64,000 nt of DNA from Woeseiaceae bacterium (GCA_013043165.1 JABDOQ010000017.1:1-64000); one strand, 5' to 3'; positions 26,550 to 35,892 are shown, counted from the first letter of the stretch. Numbers and translations: made by a program. The notes: generated from the sequence alone by a model not told the origin.

Positions 26550-26918
26550 TTGAGAGCAAACAACAGAATTGACTACGTCGAAATTCCTGTTACCGACCTT
26601 GAGGCGACGCGGGAATTCTTTAGCTCGTTATTCGGCTGGTCATTCCAGGAATGGGGCGACGAGTATATGAGCTTCAACGATGGTCGCCTTGACGGTGGCT
26701 TTCGTCATTCTGAGGAGCCGGCTCCATCCACGGGTGTGTTGCTCGTATTTTTTAGTGACGACCTCGAGCGAGATGTCGAGAGAGTGAAGGATCTCGGCGG
26801 TACGATCAGCCAGGACATATTTTCCTTTCCCGGCGGCCGTCGATTTCATTTCGTTGATCCGGTTGGTACGGAGTACGCCATGTGGGCGGAAATTGCCGAC
26901 GACCATGGTGGAGAATAA
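26550..26918 (+). CDS. VOC-superfamily (glyoxalase-like) protein
   Basis: The 122-aa two-module betaalphabeta protein reads IDYVEIPVTDLEATREFFSS and FFGWSF-type FGWSFQEWGDEY. The C-terminal FVDPVGTEYAMWAE supplies the usual glutamate ligand region. Members include glyoxalase and antibiotic-binding proteins, and the substrate is unknown. Start is TTG 26550. It ends 3 nt before upp. Confidence 0.85.
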   Translation: MRANNRIDYVEIPVTDLEATREFFSSLFGWSFQEWGDEYMSFNDGRLDGGFRHSEEPAPSTGVLLVFFSDDLERDVERVKDLGGTISQDIFSFPGGRRFHFVDPVGTEYAMWAEIADDHGGE

Positions 26919-26921
26919 GAC

Positions 26922-27545
26922 GTGGCCGTATTGATCGATCATCCTTGCGTACAGCACAAACTAGCGGTTATCCGCAATGTCGATACGGGGCATAAGCGCT
27001 TTCGCGAACTGGCCAAAGAAATCACCAAGTTTATTTGTTATGAAGCGTTGAAAAACATCAAGACAAAAATTGTGACCGTACAAACTCCTGTTGCTGAAGC
27101 GACTTGTCGCAAGATTGATACGAATATTGTCGTGGTACCTATTTTGCGAGCCGGGATCGGGATGCTCGAGGGCATTCTCGAGCTTGTGCCGACGGCGAGG
27201 GTCGGATTCATCGGGTTGTATCGCGACGAGAAGACGAAGCTGCCGGTCAGCTACTACGAACGCTATCCGCCTCAGATCAGGGGCGGGACATGCATCGTCA
27301 TTGATCCGATGCTGGCGACCGGTGGATCAACGGCCGCAGCTATCGACAGGCTAAAGGACGAGGGCGCGGATGACATCATCGTTATCTGTATCGTGACTTG
27401 TCCGGAAGGAATTGAACTGGTCGAGAAAGCGCACCCCGACGTGCTCATTTACGCTGCCGCGATCGACGAAAAACTGAACGACAAGAAATACATCGTACCG
27501 GGACTGGGAGATGCCGGGGATCGTCTCTTCGGAACGTCGCACTAG
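26922..27545 (+). CDS. upp: Uracil phosphoribosyltransferase
   Basis: The 207-aa enzyme makes UMP from uracil and PRPP in pyrimidine salvage. The PRPP-binding loop is VIDPMLATGGST, and the C-terminal uracil-binding segment is YIVPGLGDAGDRLFGT. Start is GTG 26922, 3 nt after the VOC gene. A uraA permease gene, often a neighbour, is absent. Confidence 0.96.
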   Translation: MAVLIDHPCVQHKLAVIRNVDTGHKRFRELAKEITKFICYEALKNIKTKIVTVQTPVAEATCRKIDTNIVVVPILRAGIGMLEGILELVPTARVGFIGLYRDEKTKLPVSYYERYPPQIRGGTCIVIDPMLATGGSTAAAIDRLKDEGADDIIVICIVTCPEGIELVEKAHPDVLIYAAAIDEKLNDKKYIVPGLGDAGDRLFGTSH

Positions 27546-27557
27546 CACGGGGGTTAC

Positions 27558-27980
27558 ATGGCGGAAAACAAGACAAAGCCCACCAAAGCCAGTGTTACCG
27601 CCTTCATCAAGGGCATCGAGGACGAGCAGATGCGCCGCGACGCCAGGAAGGTAGCGACCATGATGCGCGAGGCGACGGGATCACGCGCCAGGATGTGGGG
27701 CGCCAACATCGTCGGTTTTGGGGAGTATCATTACAAGTACGCGAGCGGCCGTGAAGGAGACTTCATGATTGCAGGTTTTTCGCCGCGCAAACAGGCGCTG
27801 ACATTGTATGTCATACCTGGCTTCAAGCGTTTCGAATCGCTGATGGGCAAGCTCGGAAAATACAAGACCGGCAAGTCATGTCTTTACATCAGGCGCCTTT
27901 CCGACGTCGATGAGAAAGTGTTGAAGCGCTTGATTGTCGAATCAGTCAAATACATGCGGAAAAATTACGAGACTAAATGA
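27558..27980 (+). CDS. DUF1801 family protein
   Basis: The 140-aa alpha/beta protein (VTAFIKGIEDEQMRRDARKV; MWGANIVGFGEYHYKYASGR; GKSCLYIRRLSDVDEKVLKR) has the YdhG/DUF1801 pattern. The molecular role is not established. It lies between upp and a TerB-like gene with short gaps. Confidence 0.85.
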   Translation: MAENKTKPTKASVTAFIKGIEDEQMRRDARKVATMMREATGSRARMWGANIVGFGEYHYKYASGREGDFMIAGFSPRKQALTLYVIPGFKRFESLMGKLGKYKTGKSCLYIRRLSDVDEKVLKRLIVESVKYMRKNYETK

Positions 27981-27987
27981 GAGCGTC

Positions 27988-28458
27988 ATGAGCAGCGAGA
28001 TTCTAAGTTCGACATTGAAAGGCACAAAATTGATTGTCGAAACGTCGGAGGGAACCGAGACTTACGACTCGCAGTTTCTGGTTGCTGCATTGTTACTCCA
28101 TGTCGCCCGTGGCAGTGGAAAAATCGAACCCGAAGAGTCATCGCAGATAATTGACCTGATCGAGGAACATTTTCGACTTGAAGGCGCGGAGTCGCTGGAA
28201 CTCATCACGCGTGCATTGTCGGAAATGGCCGACAAACCCACGCTCGTCGATCTGCTGAAGGACCTCGCGCCTACATTGTCGGATAGTGATAAAGAAGACA
28301 TCGCGTTCATGGCGTTGAAAGTTGTCGCTGCGGACGGGCGCCGCAATATTTCTGAAATGGAACAGTTCAATAAGACTGTCGAAGCGATGGGGATTGCGCC
28401 CGAGATAGTGCATCGGGCGTTTGATCGATATTTCGCGCAGACGATGCCAGGCGACTGA
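27988..28458 (+). CDS. TerB-like tellurite resistance domain protein
   Basis: The 156-aa all-helical protein starts at ATG 27988 after AATGAGAGCG. Features are LVAALLLHVARGSGKIEPEE in the first half and AFMALKVVAADGRRNISEME in the second, a duplicated TerB-type helical repeat with acidic metal-binding positions (COG4103-like). The function is unknown beyond metal or stress association in the family. The frame open upstream overlaps the DUF1801 gene. Confidence 0.8.
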   Translation: MSSEILSSTLKGTKLIVETSEGTETYDSQFLVAALLLHVARGSGKIEPEESSQIIDLIEEHFRLEGAESLELITRALSEMADKPTLVDLLKDLAPTLSDSDKEDIAFMALKVVAADGRRNISEMEQFNKTVEAMGIAPEIVHRAFDRYFAQTMPGD

Positions 28459-28461
28459 CGC

Positions 28462-28510
28462 TGGCGATGCCTATGCACAGCGTTGGCGATGCCTATGCAC
28501 AGCGTTGGCG
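28462..28510 (+). repeat. 22-bp perfect tandem duplication
   Basis: The unit starting TGGCGATGCCTATGCACAGC occurs at 28462-28483 and again at 28484-28505, followed by a third partial TGGCG. It fills most of the gap between the TerB-like gene and the MAPEG gene and is not coding. Confidence 0.9.
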
Positions 28511-28538
28511 CATCCTGTAAAACAAGGGAGAAAAAGAA

Positions 28539-28925
28539 ATGACGAGCGAACTAACCGTCTTAACCTGGGTGGTGACGCTGAATGCGGTCATGTGGATTCC
28601 ATACATAATCAATACGATTATGGTCCGCGGCTTGATAGATGCTGTCGGGTACCCGGACGCGCCGAAACCTCTGTCGGGCTGGGCAACAAAGATGAAAGCG
28701 GCGCACTACAATGCCGTCGAGAATCTCGTCGTATTTGCAGCGCTGGTGCTGATCGCAAATGCGGCCGGCGTAAGCAATGAAATCACGGTGCTGGCGTGCC
28801 AGGTCTATTTCTGGGCACGCGTCGTGCATCTGCTTTCATACACGATGGCCATTCCCTGGGTCAGAACGCTCGCGTTTGCCGTCGGCTGGGTATGCCAGGT
28901 CGCGATTATCCTGCAGTTGCTATGA
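28539..28925 (+). CDS. MAPEG-family membrane protein
   Basis: The 128-aa product has four membrane helices. The family signature is in the middle: KMKAAHYNAVENLVVFAALV with the conserved N and E, and later FWARVVHLLSYTMAIPWVRT. Eukaryotic MAPEG proteins handle glutathione and eicosanoids; bacterial members are mostly uncharacterised. AGGGAGAAAAAG precedes the ATG. It converges on uup. Confidence 0.88.
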   Translation: MTSELTVLTWVVTLNAVMWIPYIINTIMVRGLIDAVGYPDAPKPLSGWATKMKAAHYNAVENLVVFAALVLIANAAGVSNEITVLACQVYFWARVVHLLSYTMAIPWVRTLAFAVGWVCQVAIILQLL

Positions 28926-28949
28926 GTGTATGGCCGCTGCGGTCATGCA

Positions 28950-30854
28950 TCAATGTGACTGCAGCGAGTCTTTCATCGTTTCGAGCTCAGCCCACCTTTC
29001 GATGCGTTGCTCCAGGCGCGACTCTGCCTCGCTGAGTTCCTTTAGCCTTTGCTGCACGAGCGTATTGTCCTGGGAATAAAAGTCGGGCATGGCGACCACC
29101 CGCTGCAGTTCCGCAATGCTTTGCTCGATCACCTGGATCTCGGCCGGTAGCTGGTCGAGTTCCCGCTGATCCTTGTAACTTAGCTTGGACGGTTGCCTCT
29201 TCTTGCGTCGCTCAGCCGCCGCACGTTTTTTTTGTTCGATAAGCAATGGGCTGTCTGGCTCTGCGAGTGCGTGGCCCTGGCGCACCCAGTCGCTGTAGCC
29301 GCCAACGTATTCCTGAATATTGCCGCCGTCCTCGAAGACGACCGTACTCGTGACAACGTTGTCGAGGAATTGACGATCATGACTGACCACGAGGAGCGTG
29401 CCGGCATATTCGCACAGCCGCTGCTCCAGTACTTCCAGCGTTTCAATATCAAGATCATTCGTCGGCTCATCGAGGATCAGAAGGTTCGCGGGGCGGGTAA
29501 AAAGTTTCGCAAGGATTACCCGGTTTCGCTCGCCACCGGAGAGTGACTTGATCGGCGTCATCGACCGTTTCGGCGTGAACAGGAATCCCCTGAGGTATCC
29601 CACGATGTGGCGTTCCTTGCCGTTGAGACTGATATAGGTGCGACCCTCGCCGACGTTGTAGGCGACCGATTTTTCCAGGTCCAGAGTCTCGCGCAGTTGG
29701 TCAAAATAGCCGATCTCGAGGTTTGTGCCGTGCTTCACGGTCCCGGCTTGCGGTTCCAGCTCTCCGATCAGCAGTCGCAAAAGCGTCGTTTTGCCAACCC
29801 CGTTGTTGCCGATCAGGCCGATACGATCACCGCGCATGATTTTTATGGAAAAATCGCGGATGACCTGTTCATCGCCGTAGCTATAGCTGATATTGCGTGC
29901 GCGAATGACCTTTCGTCCCGACTGTTCGGCTTCCTCGATATGGATGCGCGCGGTACTTTCTTTCGCAATGCGGCTTTCACGTTCCGCGCGCATCTTCTGC
30001 AGCGTCCGAACCCGGCCTTCGTTGCGCGTGCGTCGCGCCTTGATTCCCTGTCGCACCCATACTTCTTCCTGCTCGAGTTTCTTGTCGAACCGGGCTTCGG
30101 CCGTTGCCTCGTCCTCCAGTACTTTCTCTTTGCGGGTCAGGAAATTTTTGTAGTCGCCTGGCCAACTCGTCAACCTGCCTCGATCTATTTCAACGATTCG
30201 CGTCGCAAGACGCTGCAGAAACGCGCGGTCGTGAGTGATGAACAAAACGGCGCCGGGATAGCCGTAAATGCGATCCTCCAACCATTTGATTGTCGCAATG
30301 TCGAGATGATTCGTCGGCTCATCGAGCAGCAGCAGGTCGGGTTTTTGTACCAGTGCCTTGGCTAGTGCGACGCGGCGGCGCCAGCCGCCCGAGAGCTCGT
30401 GCATCGATTTGTCGGCAGGCAGATTCAACTCGGTCATTGTCGTTTCGACGCGCTGTTCCAGGTGCCAGCCTTCGTGGGTGTCGATCTTCGCATGCAGCGC
30501 CTCGAGCTCACGCAGGCCGTGTTTGTCAAGCTCGAGTTTTGATCGGGCGTCGTATTCGACAAGCAGACGTTCGATCTGTGTGAGCCCGGCACGAATGACA
30601 TCGCTGACCGGCATCTCCATTGCCTCGGGCAAGGTCTGCTCCAGTTGACTGACAACCAGGTCCGACCTTGCCGTAATCTCACCGCGATCGGCTTCGAGCA
30701 TTCCCATAATGAGCTTCAACATCGTTGACTTGCCGGCGCCATTACGGCCGATCAGGCATATTCGTTCACCAGGCTCGATCGAGAAATCGGCGTCGCGCAG
30801 AATGACCTGCTCGCCGAATTCCAGTCCGATTCCGTCGAAACGAAGTAGTGACAT
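28950..30854 (-). CDS. uup: ABC-F ATPase Uup
   Basis: The 634-aa protein has two ABC domains in one chain and no membrane part. The first has GRNGAGKST at residues 36-44, signature LSGGWRRR and Walker B LLLLDEPTNHLD. The second has GNNGVGKTT, LSGGERNR and LLILDEPTNDLD. The linker contains VRQGIKARRTRNEGRVR, characteristic of Uup, and the C-terminal 80 residues form the Uup coiled coil. ABC-F proteins act on the ribosome E site; Uup also affects transposon excision and ribosome assembly. Length matches the E. coli protein closely. Confidence 0.94.
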   Translation of the reverse strand: MSLLRFDGIGLEFGEQVILRDADFSIEPGERICLIGRNGAGKSTMLKLIMGMLEADRGEITARSDLVVSQLEQTLPEAMEMPVSDVIRAGLTQIERLLVEYDARSKLELDKHGLRELEALHAKIDTHEGWHLEQRVETTMTELNLPADKSMHELSGGWRRRVALAKALVQKPDLLLLDEPTNHLDIATIKWLEDRIYGYPGAVLFITHDRAFLQRLATRIVEIDRGRLTSWPGDYKNFLTRKEKVLEDEATAEARFDKKLEQEEVWVRQGIKARRTRNEGRVRTLQKMRAERESRIAKESTARIHIEEAEQSGRKVIRARNISYSYGDEQVIRDFSIKIMRGDRIGLIGNNGVGKTTLLRLLIGELEPQAGTVKHGTNLEIGYFDQLRETLDLEKSVAYNVGEGRTYISLNGKERHIVGYLRGFLFTPKRSMTPIKSLSGGERNRVILAKLFTRPANLLILDEPTNDLDIETLEVLEQRLCEYAGTLLVVSHDRQFLDNVVTSTVVFEDGGNIQEYVGGYSDWVRQGHALAEPDSPLLIEQKKRAAAERRKKRQPSKLSYKDQRELDQLPAEIQVIEQSIAELQRVVAMPDFYSQDNTLVQQRLKELSEAESRLEQRIERWAELETMKDSLQSH

Positions 30855-30920
30855 GACAGGTCCTGCGCGGGTTAGGCGTGTATCCTAGCCCGAAACACAA
30901 TAAGCAAACAGGGGAAGCGC

Positions 30921-31127
30921 ATGAGCGAGGAGCGTTTTATCGATCTTGAGAGCCGGCTGGCTCATCAGGACCAGCTGCTGAACGATCTCAATGATGTAGT
31001 GACCGGACAGCAGGCGAAAATCATGCAACTGGATGAGCTCTGCAAATCATTGACCGCCCGAATTCGCTCGCTGTCAGACGCCATTCCGGCGGCTGATTCG
31101 GCGGACGAAAAGCCGCCGCATTATTGA
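30921..31127 (+). CDS. slyX: SlyX-like protein
   Basis: This 68-aa coiled-coil protein (RFIDLESRLAHQDQLLNDLN) ends KPPHY, the SlyX hallmark. The role is unknown. ATG 30921 follows GGGGAAGCGC. It diverges from uup and precedes the giant membrane-protein gene by 71 nt. Confidence 0.92.
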   Translation: MSEERFIDLESRLAHQDQLLNDLNDVVTGQQAKIMQLDELCKSLTARIRSLSDAIPAADSADEKPPHY

Positions 31128-31140
31128 TCTCTAACCCCGA

Positions 31141-31168
31141 TTCCATGGAGCTTGCGTTGGCGTATAGT
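31141..31168 (+). promoter_or_regulatory. Possible promoter of the giant membrane-protein operon
   Basis: TATAGT (31163-31168) follows TTCCAT (31141-31146) with a 16-bp spacer, about 30 nt before ATG 31199. The -10 is good and the -35 is poor. It is the only candidate in the gap after slyX. Confidence 0.35.
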
Positions 31169-31198
31169 GTTGTTACAGCTGCGCCGGAGAAAAACCTT

Positions 31199-34100
31199 AT
31201 GAAGTCGATGCCAAGGCTGTTTGCACTAACCCTGCTATTCATGATGGCTGCCACCGCGGCCCAGGACTATGTACCGGCAGATCTGCAGGACTGGCAAGAA
31301 TGGGTTCTGAAGGACAAGGAATACCGCGACTGTCCTTTTTATTTTAATCGTAACGCCGCCGAGCGCCAGGATTTTGTATGTTCCTGGCCCGGGCAGCTCA
31401 CGCTGTCGGTCGCAGAGTCGGGCGCGGAGTTTACCCAGCAGTGGACCGTATACGCAGAGGAGCAGTGGCTCTCGTTACCCGGCAGCGTGGACTACTGGCC
31501 CGAAGCGGTTACGGTCAACGATCAGTCCGTTGAGGTTATTGCACAGAATAATGTTCCGAGTGTGCGGCTCGCGCCGGGTACCTATCGCGTTGCAGGTCGC
31601 TTCGGGTGGGACGAGCGTCCGGGAGTACTTCGTTTGCCCCCTGAGAGCGGACTTGTCGCACTTGACGTCGATGGCCGCAAGGTCGAGCGACCCGAATTCG
31701 ATCGCAATGGCATTTTTCTTGGCGAACGCAAACTTGATACACGCGTCGTCAATTCGGTTCGTGCCGAAGTACACCGGCTGGTCGTGGATGACGTGCCCAC
31801 GCGGCTCATAACGCAACTGCAGATCGACGTATCCGGCAGCGTGCGCGAAGAGCTGTTTGGCCCGATTCTTCCGGACGGTTTCGTGCCATTGAACATTCAC
31901 AGTCCGCTGCCCGCCAAGCTCGAAGCCGACGGCAACCTGCGGTTCCAGGTTCGGCCAGGTCGCTGGACGATCTACCTGAATGCTCGCGGGCCCGGCGCCG
32001 TGAACAGCATCGTAAGGCAGGGCGCGGGCACGAACCTGCCGGCGTCGGAAATCTGGAGCTACCAGTCAAACGACCGATTGCGCGTGAGCGTGGCCGAAGG
32101 CTTGCCACCAGTCGATCCACGGCAAGTGCAGGTACCTGGAAACTGGCAGAATTTTCCGGCCTTTCGTGTCGATCCGGGTGCCACATTTGCGATCACCGAG
32201 CGCAGTCGCGGCGTCGTGTCGGCGACGAATGAGCTGTCTCTCGCACGGACTCTCTGGCTGGATTTCGACGGCGGCGGCTTCGTGGTCAAGGACAGCGTCG
32301 GCGGGCGCATGCGCACGGATTGGCGGCTGGATATGGGGCCACCGTATACCCTGCTGAGCGCGACTGAAAATGCGCGCGATCTGCTTATCACCAAAGGTCG
32401 GAGTGAGGGCCAAACCGGTGTTGAGCTGCGGCAAACCAACGTTAGCCTCGCCGCGCTGGGGCGCATGAACGCGCGTGGGTCGATGCCCGTTACGGGCTGG
32501 GAGACGCGTTTCACTGACGTACGGGCGACGCTGAATTTGCCGCCGGGCAACAAGCTCCTCGTCGCGCCCGGCGTTGATAGCGCTCGGGGGAGCTGGTTGA
32601 GTGAGTGGCAGTTACTCGATTTTTTCCTGGTGCTGATTATCACGATCGCGGTTTGGCGCCTGATCGGCCGAGGCCCCGGAATTATTGCGGTGCTGGCGCT
32701 CGTGCTCAGTTTTCACGAGCCTTATGCACCAAGCTGGCTGTGGGTGAACCTGCTGATTGCCATCGCGCTGATGCGTGTCGCACCGGCCGGTCGCTTGCGT
32801 CAGATCGTTTCCGGCTACCAGCTGCTCAGTGCCGTGGCCCTCGTCATCGCCCTGGTTCCTTTTGTCGCGAACCAGCTGCGCATTGCCATTTATCCGCAGC
32901 TCGAGCCGCAATACAACCAGTACCAGTTGTACGAGCCCACGGTAATGCCCACGTCCGAACCGGCCGAACAGATGATGCCGGCCCGGGAAAGCAAGGCCAT
33001 TGAGCGAAGAACCGAGGCATTCAAGGCCGACGGAGACGCGCTGCAGGAGATCGTCGTTACGGGCTCGAAAGCCGTTGATTTTGTGCGCTATGCGCCGAAT
33101 GCGATCGTTCAGGCCGGACCCGGCATTCCCTCGTGGCAGTGGAATACCTATGCGCTGGGCTGGAGCGGCCCGGTCGATGCTGAGCAGACTATGCGTCTCG
33201 TTGTGTTACCGCGCTGGCTGGTCAGTGCGCTGCGCGTCTTGGAAGTTGCATTGTTATTGCTGTTCGCCGCGGTGCTCGCCGCCGAAATACTAAACAAGCG
33301 CTGGGCATTGCCGGGCGGATTCGCATTGGGAAGGAACCGGGCTGTCGGCGTCCTGGCCGTTGCGATGCTGGCGACGACGATGCCGCTCAGCCCAACTGCC
33401 GAGGCACAAATGCCGGACGCGAACCTGTTGAAGCAGCTGGAACAACGCCTGACCGAACCGCCCGACTGTGTGCCGCGCTGCGCGGAGATCGTATCTGCCG
33501 ATGTTGCCGTCGGCGCCGATGCCATCAACATGCGCCTGGGCATTCACGCCATGGCAGATATCGCGCTGCCGCTGCCAGGTTCCGCCGATGGCTGGCAGCC
33601 TCAGTCCGTCTTGCTCGACGGCACGGCTAATGCACGCGTCCTTCGCAGCGGCGATAGTTCCCTGTGGCTGCACGTCGGGGCCGGACGCCACTCAGTGACG
33701 CTGCGTGGACCCATTCGGGCCGTCGACAGCCTTGAGCTTGCATTTCAGTCGCCACCCCGCGTGATCACAGTTGATAGCGACGGCTGGTTTGTTGCCGGCA
33801 TCAAGGACCGCCGGCTCCTGTCCGGATCATTGCAGCTTACGCGCCTGCAGACTGATGCGGGTGGCGATGAAACCGTCCGTTGGGAAAGTAGCCGCTTTCC
33901 GGCATTCGCGCGAGTCGAACGAACCGTCGAACTCGATCTCGACTGGCGCGTCAGGACAACCGTCTATCGCGTGGCGCCGATGCAAGGCGGATTGACGCTG
34001 GATGTGCCCCTGATTGACGGCGAAAAAATTATCAGCGGCGAATTTACGGTCGAAAATAACCGGGTTCTCGTGTCGATGAGTCCACAACAACAATCGATCA

Positions 34101-35269
34101 GCTGGACATCGAATCTGCCGCGCACGTCGCCGTTGACCCTGACCGCCGAAGACGGCGCAGCCTGGAACGAGGTTTGGCGCTTCGCGGTCGGCAATATCTG
34201 GAATGCCGGGTTCGAAGGCGTGCCTGAAAGTGATACCGGTGGCGACGTCAGCGAAATCCGTGTCGCCGAATTCAACCCCAGGGGTGGCGAACAATTGACG
34301 CTGGTCGCCACACGACCCGAAGCCGCTGAGGGCTCGACCCTCGCGTTCGATTCCGTCAACCTCGCGGTTACCCACGGCAGTCGTTCCAGCGACACGACGC
34401 TCCGACTTGGTTATCGCAGCACGCGAGGTGCTCAGCACGTACTGCGCCTGCCGGACGGCGCTGAAGTGACTTCGGTGCAAATCGACGGCCTCTCGCAGTC
34501 GCTGCGCGCGGAGGGCGGCGAGCTGACGTTGCCGATATTGCCGGGCGAGCATGCGATCCAGATCGATTGGCGGCAAAGCGGCGAAATGGGTCTGCGCACA
34601 CTGACACCGGCGGTGGACATCGGAGCGCCGGCCAGCAATATCGAACTGTCTCTTACCAAGCCGCGCGACCGCTGGCTGCTCGGCACCAGCGGACCTCAGC
34701 TGGGCCCCGCGGTGCTGTACTGGTCTGAACTCGCCGTGCTGGTCCTGTTCGCGCTGATTCTTGGCCGCGTTGGACTTGCGCCACTCAGGAGCCGGCACTG
34801 GTTATTGCTGGGCCTGGGATTCAGTACCTTCAGCTGGCCCGTCCTGGGCATAGTCGTGGCCTGGCTGCTGGCCTGCGGCGTACGCGAAAAATGGCAAACC
34901 GATGTGAACTGGTGGCGTTTCAATCTGATCCAGCTCGGGATAGGCGGACTCTCCGTCGTTGCGCTGCTCAGCATCGCTACGGCTCTGCCGCAGGGTCTGC
35001 TCGGTACACCAGACATGCACGTGGCCGGGCACAATTCCTATGGCGACGTTCTGAGCTGGTTTGCCGACAGCAGCGACTCGGCGCTGCCCGTCGCGTCGGT
35101 GTTTTCGGTGCCACTATGGATTTACAAGGCGCTGATCCTGGCCTGGGCTCTGTGGCTTAGCTTTGCGCTGGTGCGCTGGCTGCCGTGGGTGTGGCAGTGC
35201 TTCAGCAGCCAGGGTTACTGGCGCTTCAAAAACAGCGATGCACTTAGAGCTGAAGGCGAGGGACGATAA
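31199..35269 (+). CDS. Giant duplicated inner-membrane protein with TonB-box-like motif
   Basis: The 1,356-aa product has a signal peptide (PRLFALTLLFMMAATAA), a beta-rich periplasmic part to about residue 465, and hydrophobic helices near 470-560 and 673-698. A second signal-like helix at about 714-735 ends PTAEA. A second beta-rich part runs to about 1165, followed by four more helices from about 1171 to 1345. The two beta parts look duplicated: LSLPGS at residues 91-96 matches LPLPGS at 790-795 with similar flanking strands. The soluble segment between the membrane bundles contains LQEIVVTGSKA at 615-625, the form of the TonB box of outer-membrane receptors. I know no characterised homologue. 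ATG 31199 is chosen for the signal peptide. It heads a tight operon with the next three genes. Confidence 0.8.
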   Translation: MKSMPRLFALTLLFMMAATAAQDYVPADLQDWQEWVLKDKEYRDCPFYFNRNAAERQDFVCSWPGQLTLSVAESGAEFTQQWTVYAEEQWLSLPGSVDYWPEAVTVNDQSVEVIAQNNVPSVRLAPGTYRVAGRFGWDERPGVLRLPPESGLVALDVDGRKVERPEFDRNGIFLGERKLDTRVVNSVRAEVHRLVVDDVPTRLITQLQIDVSGSVREELFGPILPDGFVPLNIHSPLPAKLEADGNLRFQVRPGRWTIYLNARGPGAVNSIVRQGAGTNLPASEIWSYQSNDRLRVSVAEGLPPVDPRQVQVPGNWQNFPAFRVDPGATFAITERSRGVVSATNELSLARTLWLDFDGGGFVVKDSVGGRMRTDWRLDMGPPYTLLSATENARDLLITKGRSEGQTGVELRQTNVSLAALGRMNARGSMPVTGWETRFTDVRATLNLPPGNKLLVAPGVDSARGSWLSEWQLLDFFLVLIITIAVWRLIGRGPGIIAVLALVLSFHEPYAPSWLWVNLLIAIALMRVAPAGRLRQIVSGYQLLSAVALVIALVPFVANQLRIAIYPQLEPQYNQYQLYEPTVMPTSEPAEQMMPARESKAIERRTEAFKADGDALQEIVVTGSKAVDFVRYAPNAIVQAGPGIPSWQWNTYALGWSGPVDAEQTMRLVVLPRWLVSALRVLEVALLLLFAAVLAAEILNKRWALPGGFALGRNRAVGVLAVAMLATTMPLSPTAEAQMPDANLLKQLEQRLTEPPDCVPRCAEIVSADVAVGADAINMRLGIHAMADIALPLPGSADGWQPQSVLLDGTANARVLRSGDSSLWLHVGAGRHSVTLRGPIRAVDSLELAFQSPPRVITVDSDGWFVAGIKDRRLLSGSLQLTRLQTDAGGDETVRWESSRFPAFARVERTVELDLDWRVRTTVYRVAPMQGGLTLDVPLIDGEKIISGEFTVENNRVLVSMSPQQQSISWTSNLPRTSPLTLTAEDGAAWNEVWRFAVGNIWNAGFEGVPESDTGGDVSEIRVAEFNPRGGEQLTLVATRPEAAEGSTLAFDSVNLAVTHGSRSSDTTLRLGYRSTRGAQHVLRLPDGAEVTSVQIDGLSQSLRAEGGELTLPILPGEHAIQIDWRQSGEMGLRTLTPAVDIGAPASNIELSLTKPRDRWLLGTSGPQLGPAVLYWSELAVLVLFALILGRVGLAPLRSRHWLLLGLGFSTFSWPVLGIVVAWLLACGVREKWQTDVNWWRFNLIQLGIGGLSVVALLSIATALPQGLLGTPDMHVAGHNSYGDVLSWFADSSDSALPVASVFSVPLWIYKALILAWALWLSFALVRWLPWVWQCFSSQGYWRFKNSDALRAEGEGR

Positions 35270-35271
35270 AC

Positions 35272-35889
35272 ATGTCACGCTTGAGATTGCTCTGGATCGC
35301 CGTGTTCCTCGGGGTACTGATCTGGTCCGGTATTGCGCCCAAGGACTATGTGACCTGGTGCCTCGAGGTTCTTCCGGCCGTGTTGGGCGCTGTCGTTCTT
35401 CTATTCACTCGCAAGCGCTTTCCGCTGACGACGTTGATTTACGTGTTGATATTGATTCACTGCGTGGTCCTGATGGTCGGCGGCCACTACACCTACGCTG
35501 ACGTACCGCTCGGTGAATGGTTCCGTGAAACCTTCGATGGATCACGAAATAACTACGACAAGCTGGGGCATTTCGTACAGGGATTCATTCCGGTGATGAT
35601 TGCGCGCGAGTTAATGGTCCGATTGAGAGTATTTAACTCGGCGGCGTGGCGAAATTTTTATATCGTCTGTTTTTGTCTCGCTTTCAGCGCATTTTACGAA
35701 CTCATCGAGTGGTGGGTCGCACTGTTATCTGACGAAGCGGCCGAGGCATTCCTCGGGACACAAGGGTACGTGTGGGATACCCAGTCCGACATGGGTTGGG
35801 CCTTGTTTGGCGCCGTGCTTGGACTTTTGCTGCTCAGCAAATGGCATGACAGGCAGCTGCGTGAGCAGGGCTTCGTTTCCGCGGCTTGA
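35272..35889 (+). CDS. DUF2238 (YjdF-like) membrane protein
   Basis: The 205-aa product has six predicted helices and the family pattern YDKLGHFVQGFIPVMIARE with FSAFYELIEWWVALL, rich in conserved histidine, glutamate and tryptophan at the membrane face. The function of DUF2238 is unknown. It starts 2 nt after the giant gene and ends 3 nt before the hydrolase, indicating a single operon. Confidence 0.9.
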   Translation: MSRLRLLWIAVFLGVLIWSGIAPKDYVTWCLEVLPAVLGAVVLLFTRKRFPLTTLIYVLILIHCVVLMVGGHYTYADVPLGEWFRETFDGSRNNYDKLGHFVQGFIPVMIARELMVRLRVFNSAAWRNFYIVCFCLAFSAFYELIEWWVALLSDEAAEAFLGTQGYVWDTQSDMGWALFGAVLGLLLLSKWHDRQLREQGFVSAA

Positions 35890-35892
35890 GAA

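Noticed and set aside
31124-31198. Upstream start of the giant membrane protein overlapping slyX
   Set aside because: The signal peptide and ribosome site point to ATG 31199; the extra 25 residues would precede and disrupt the signal peptide.
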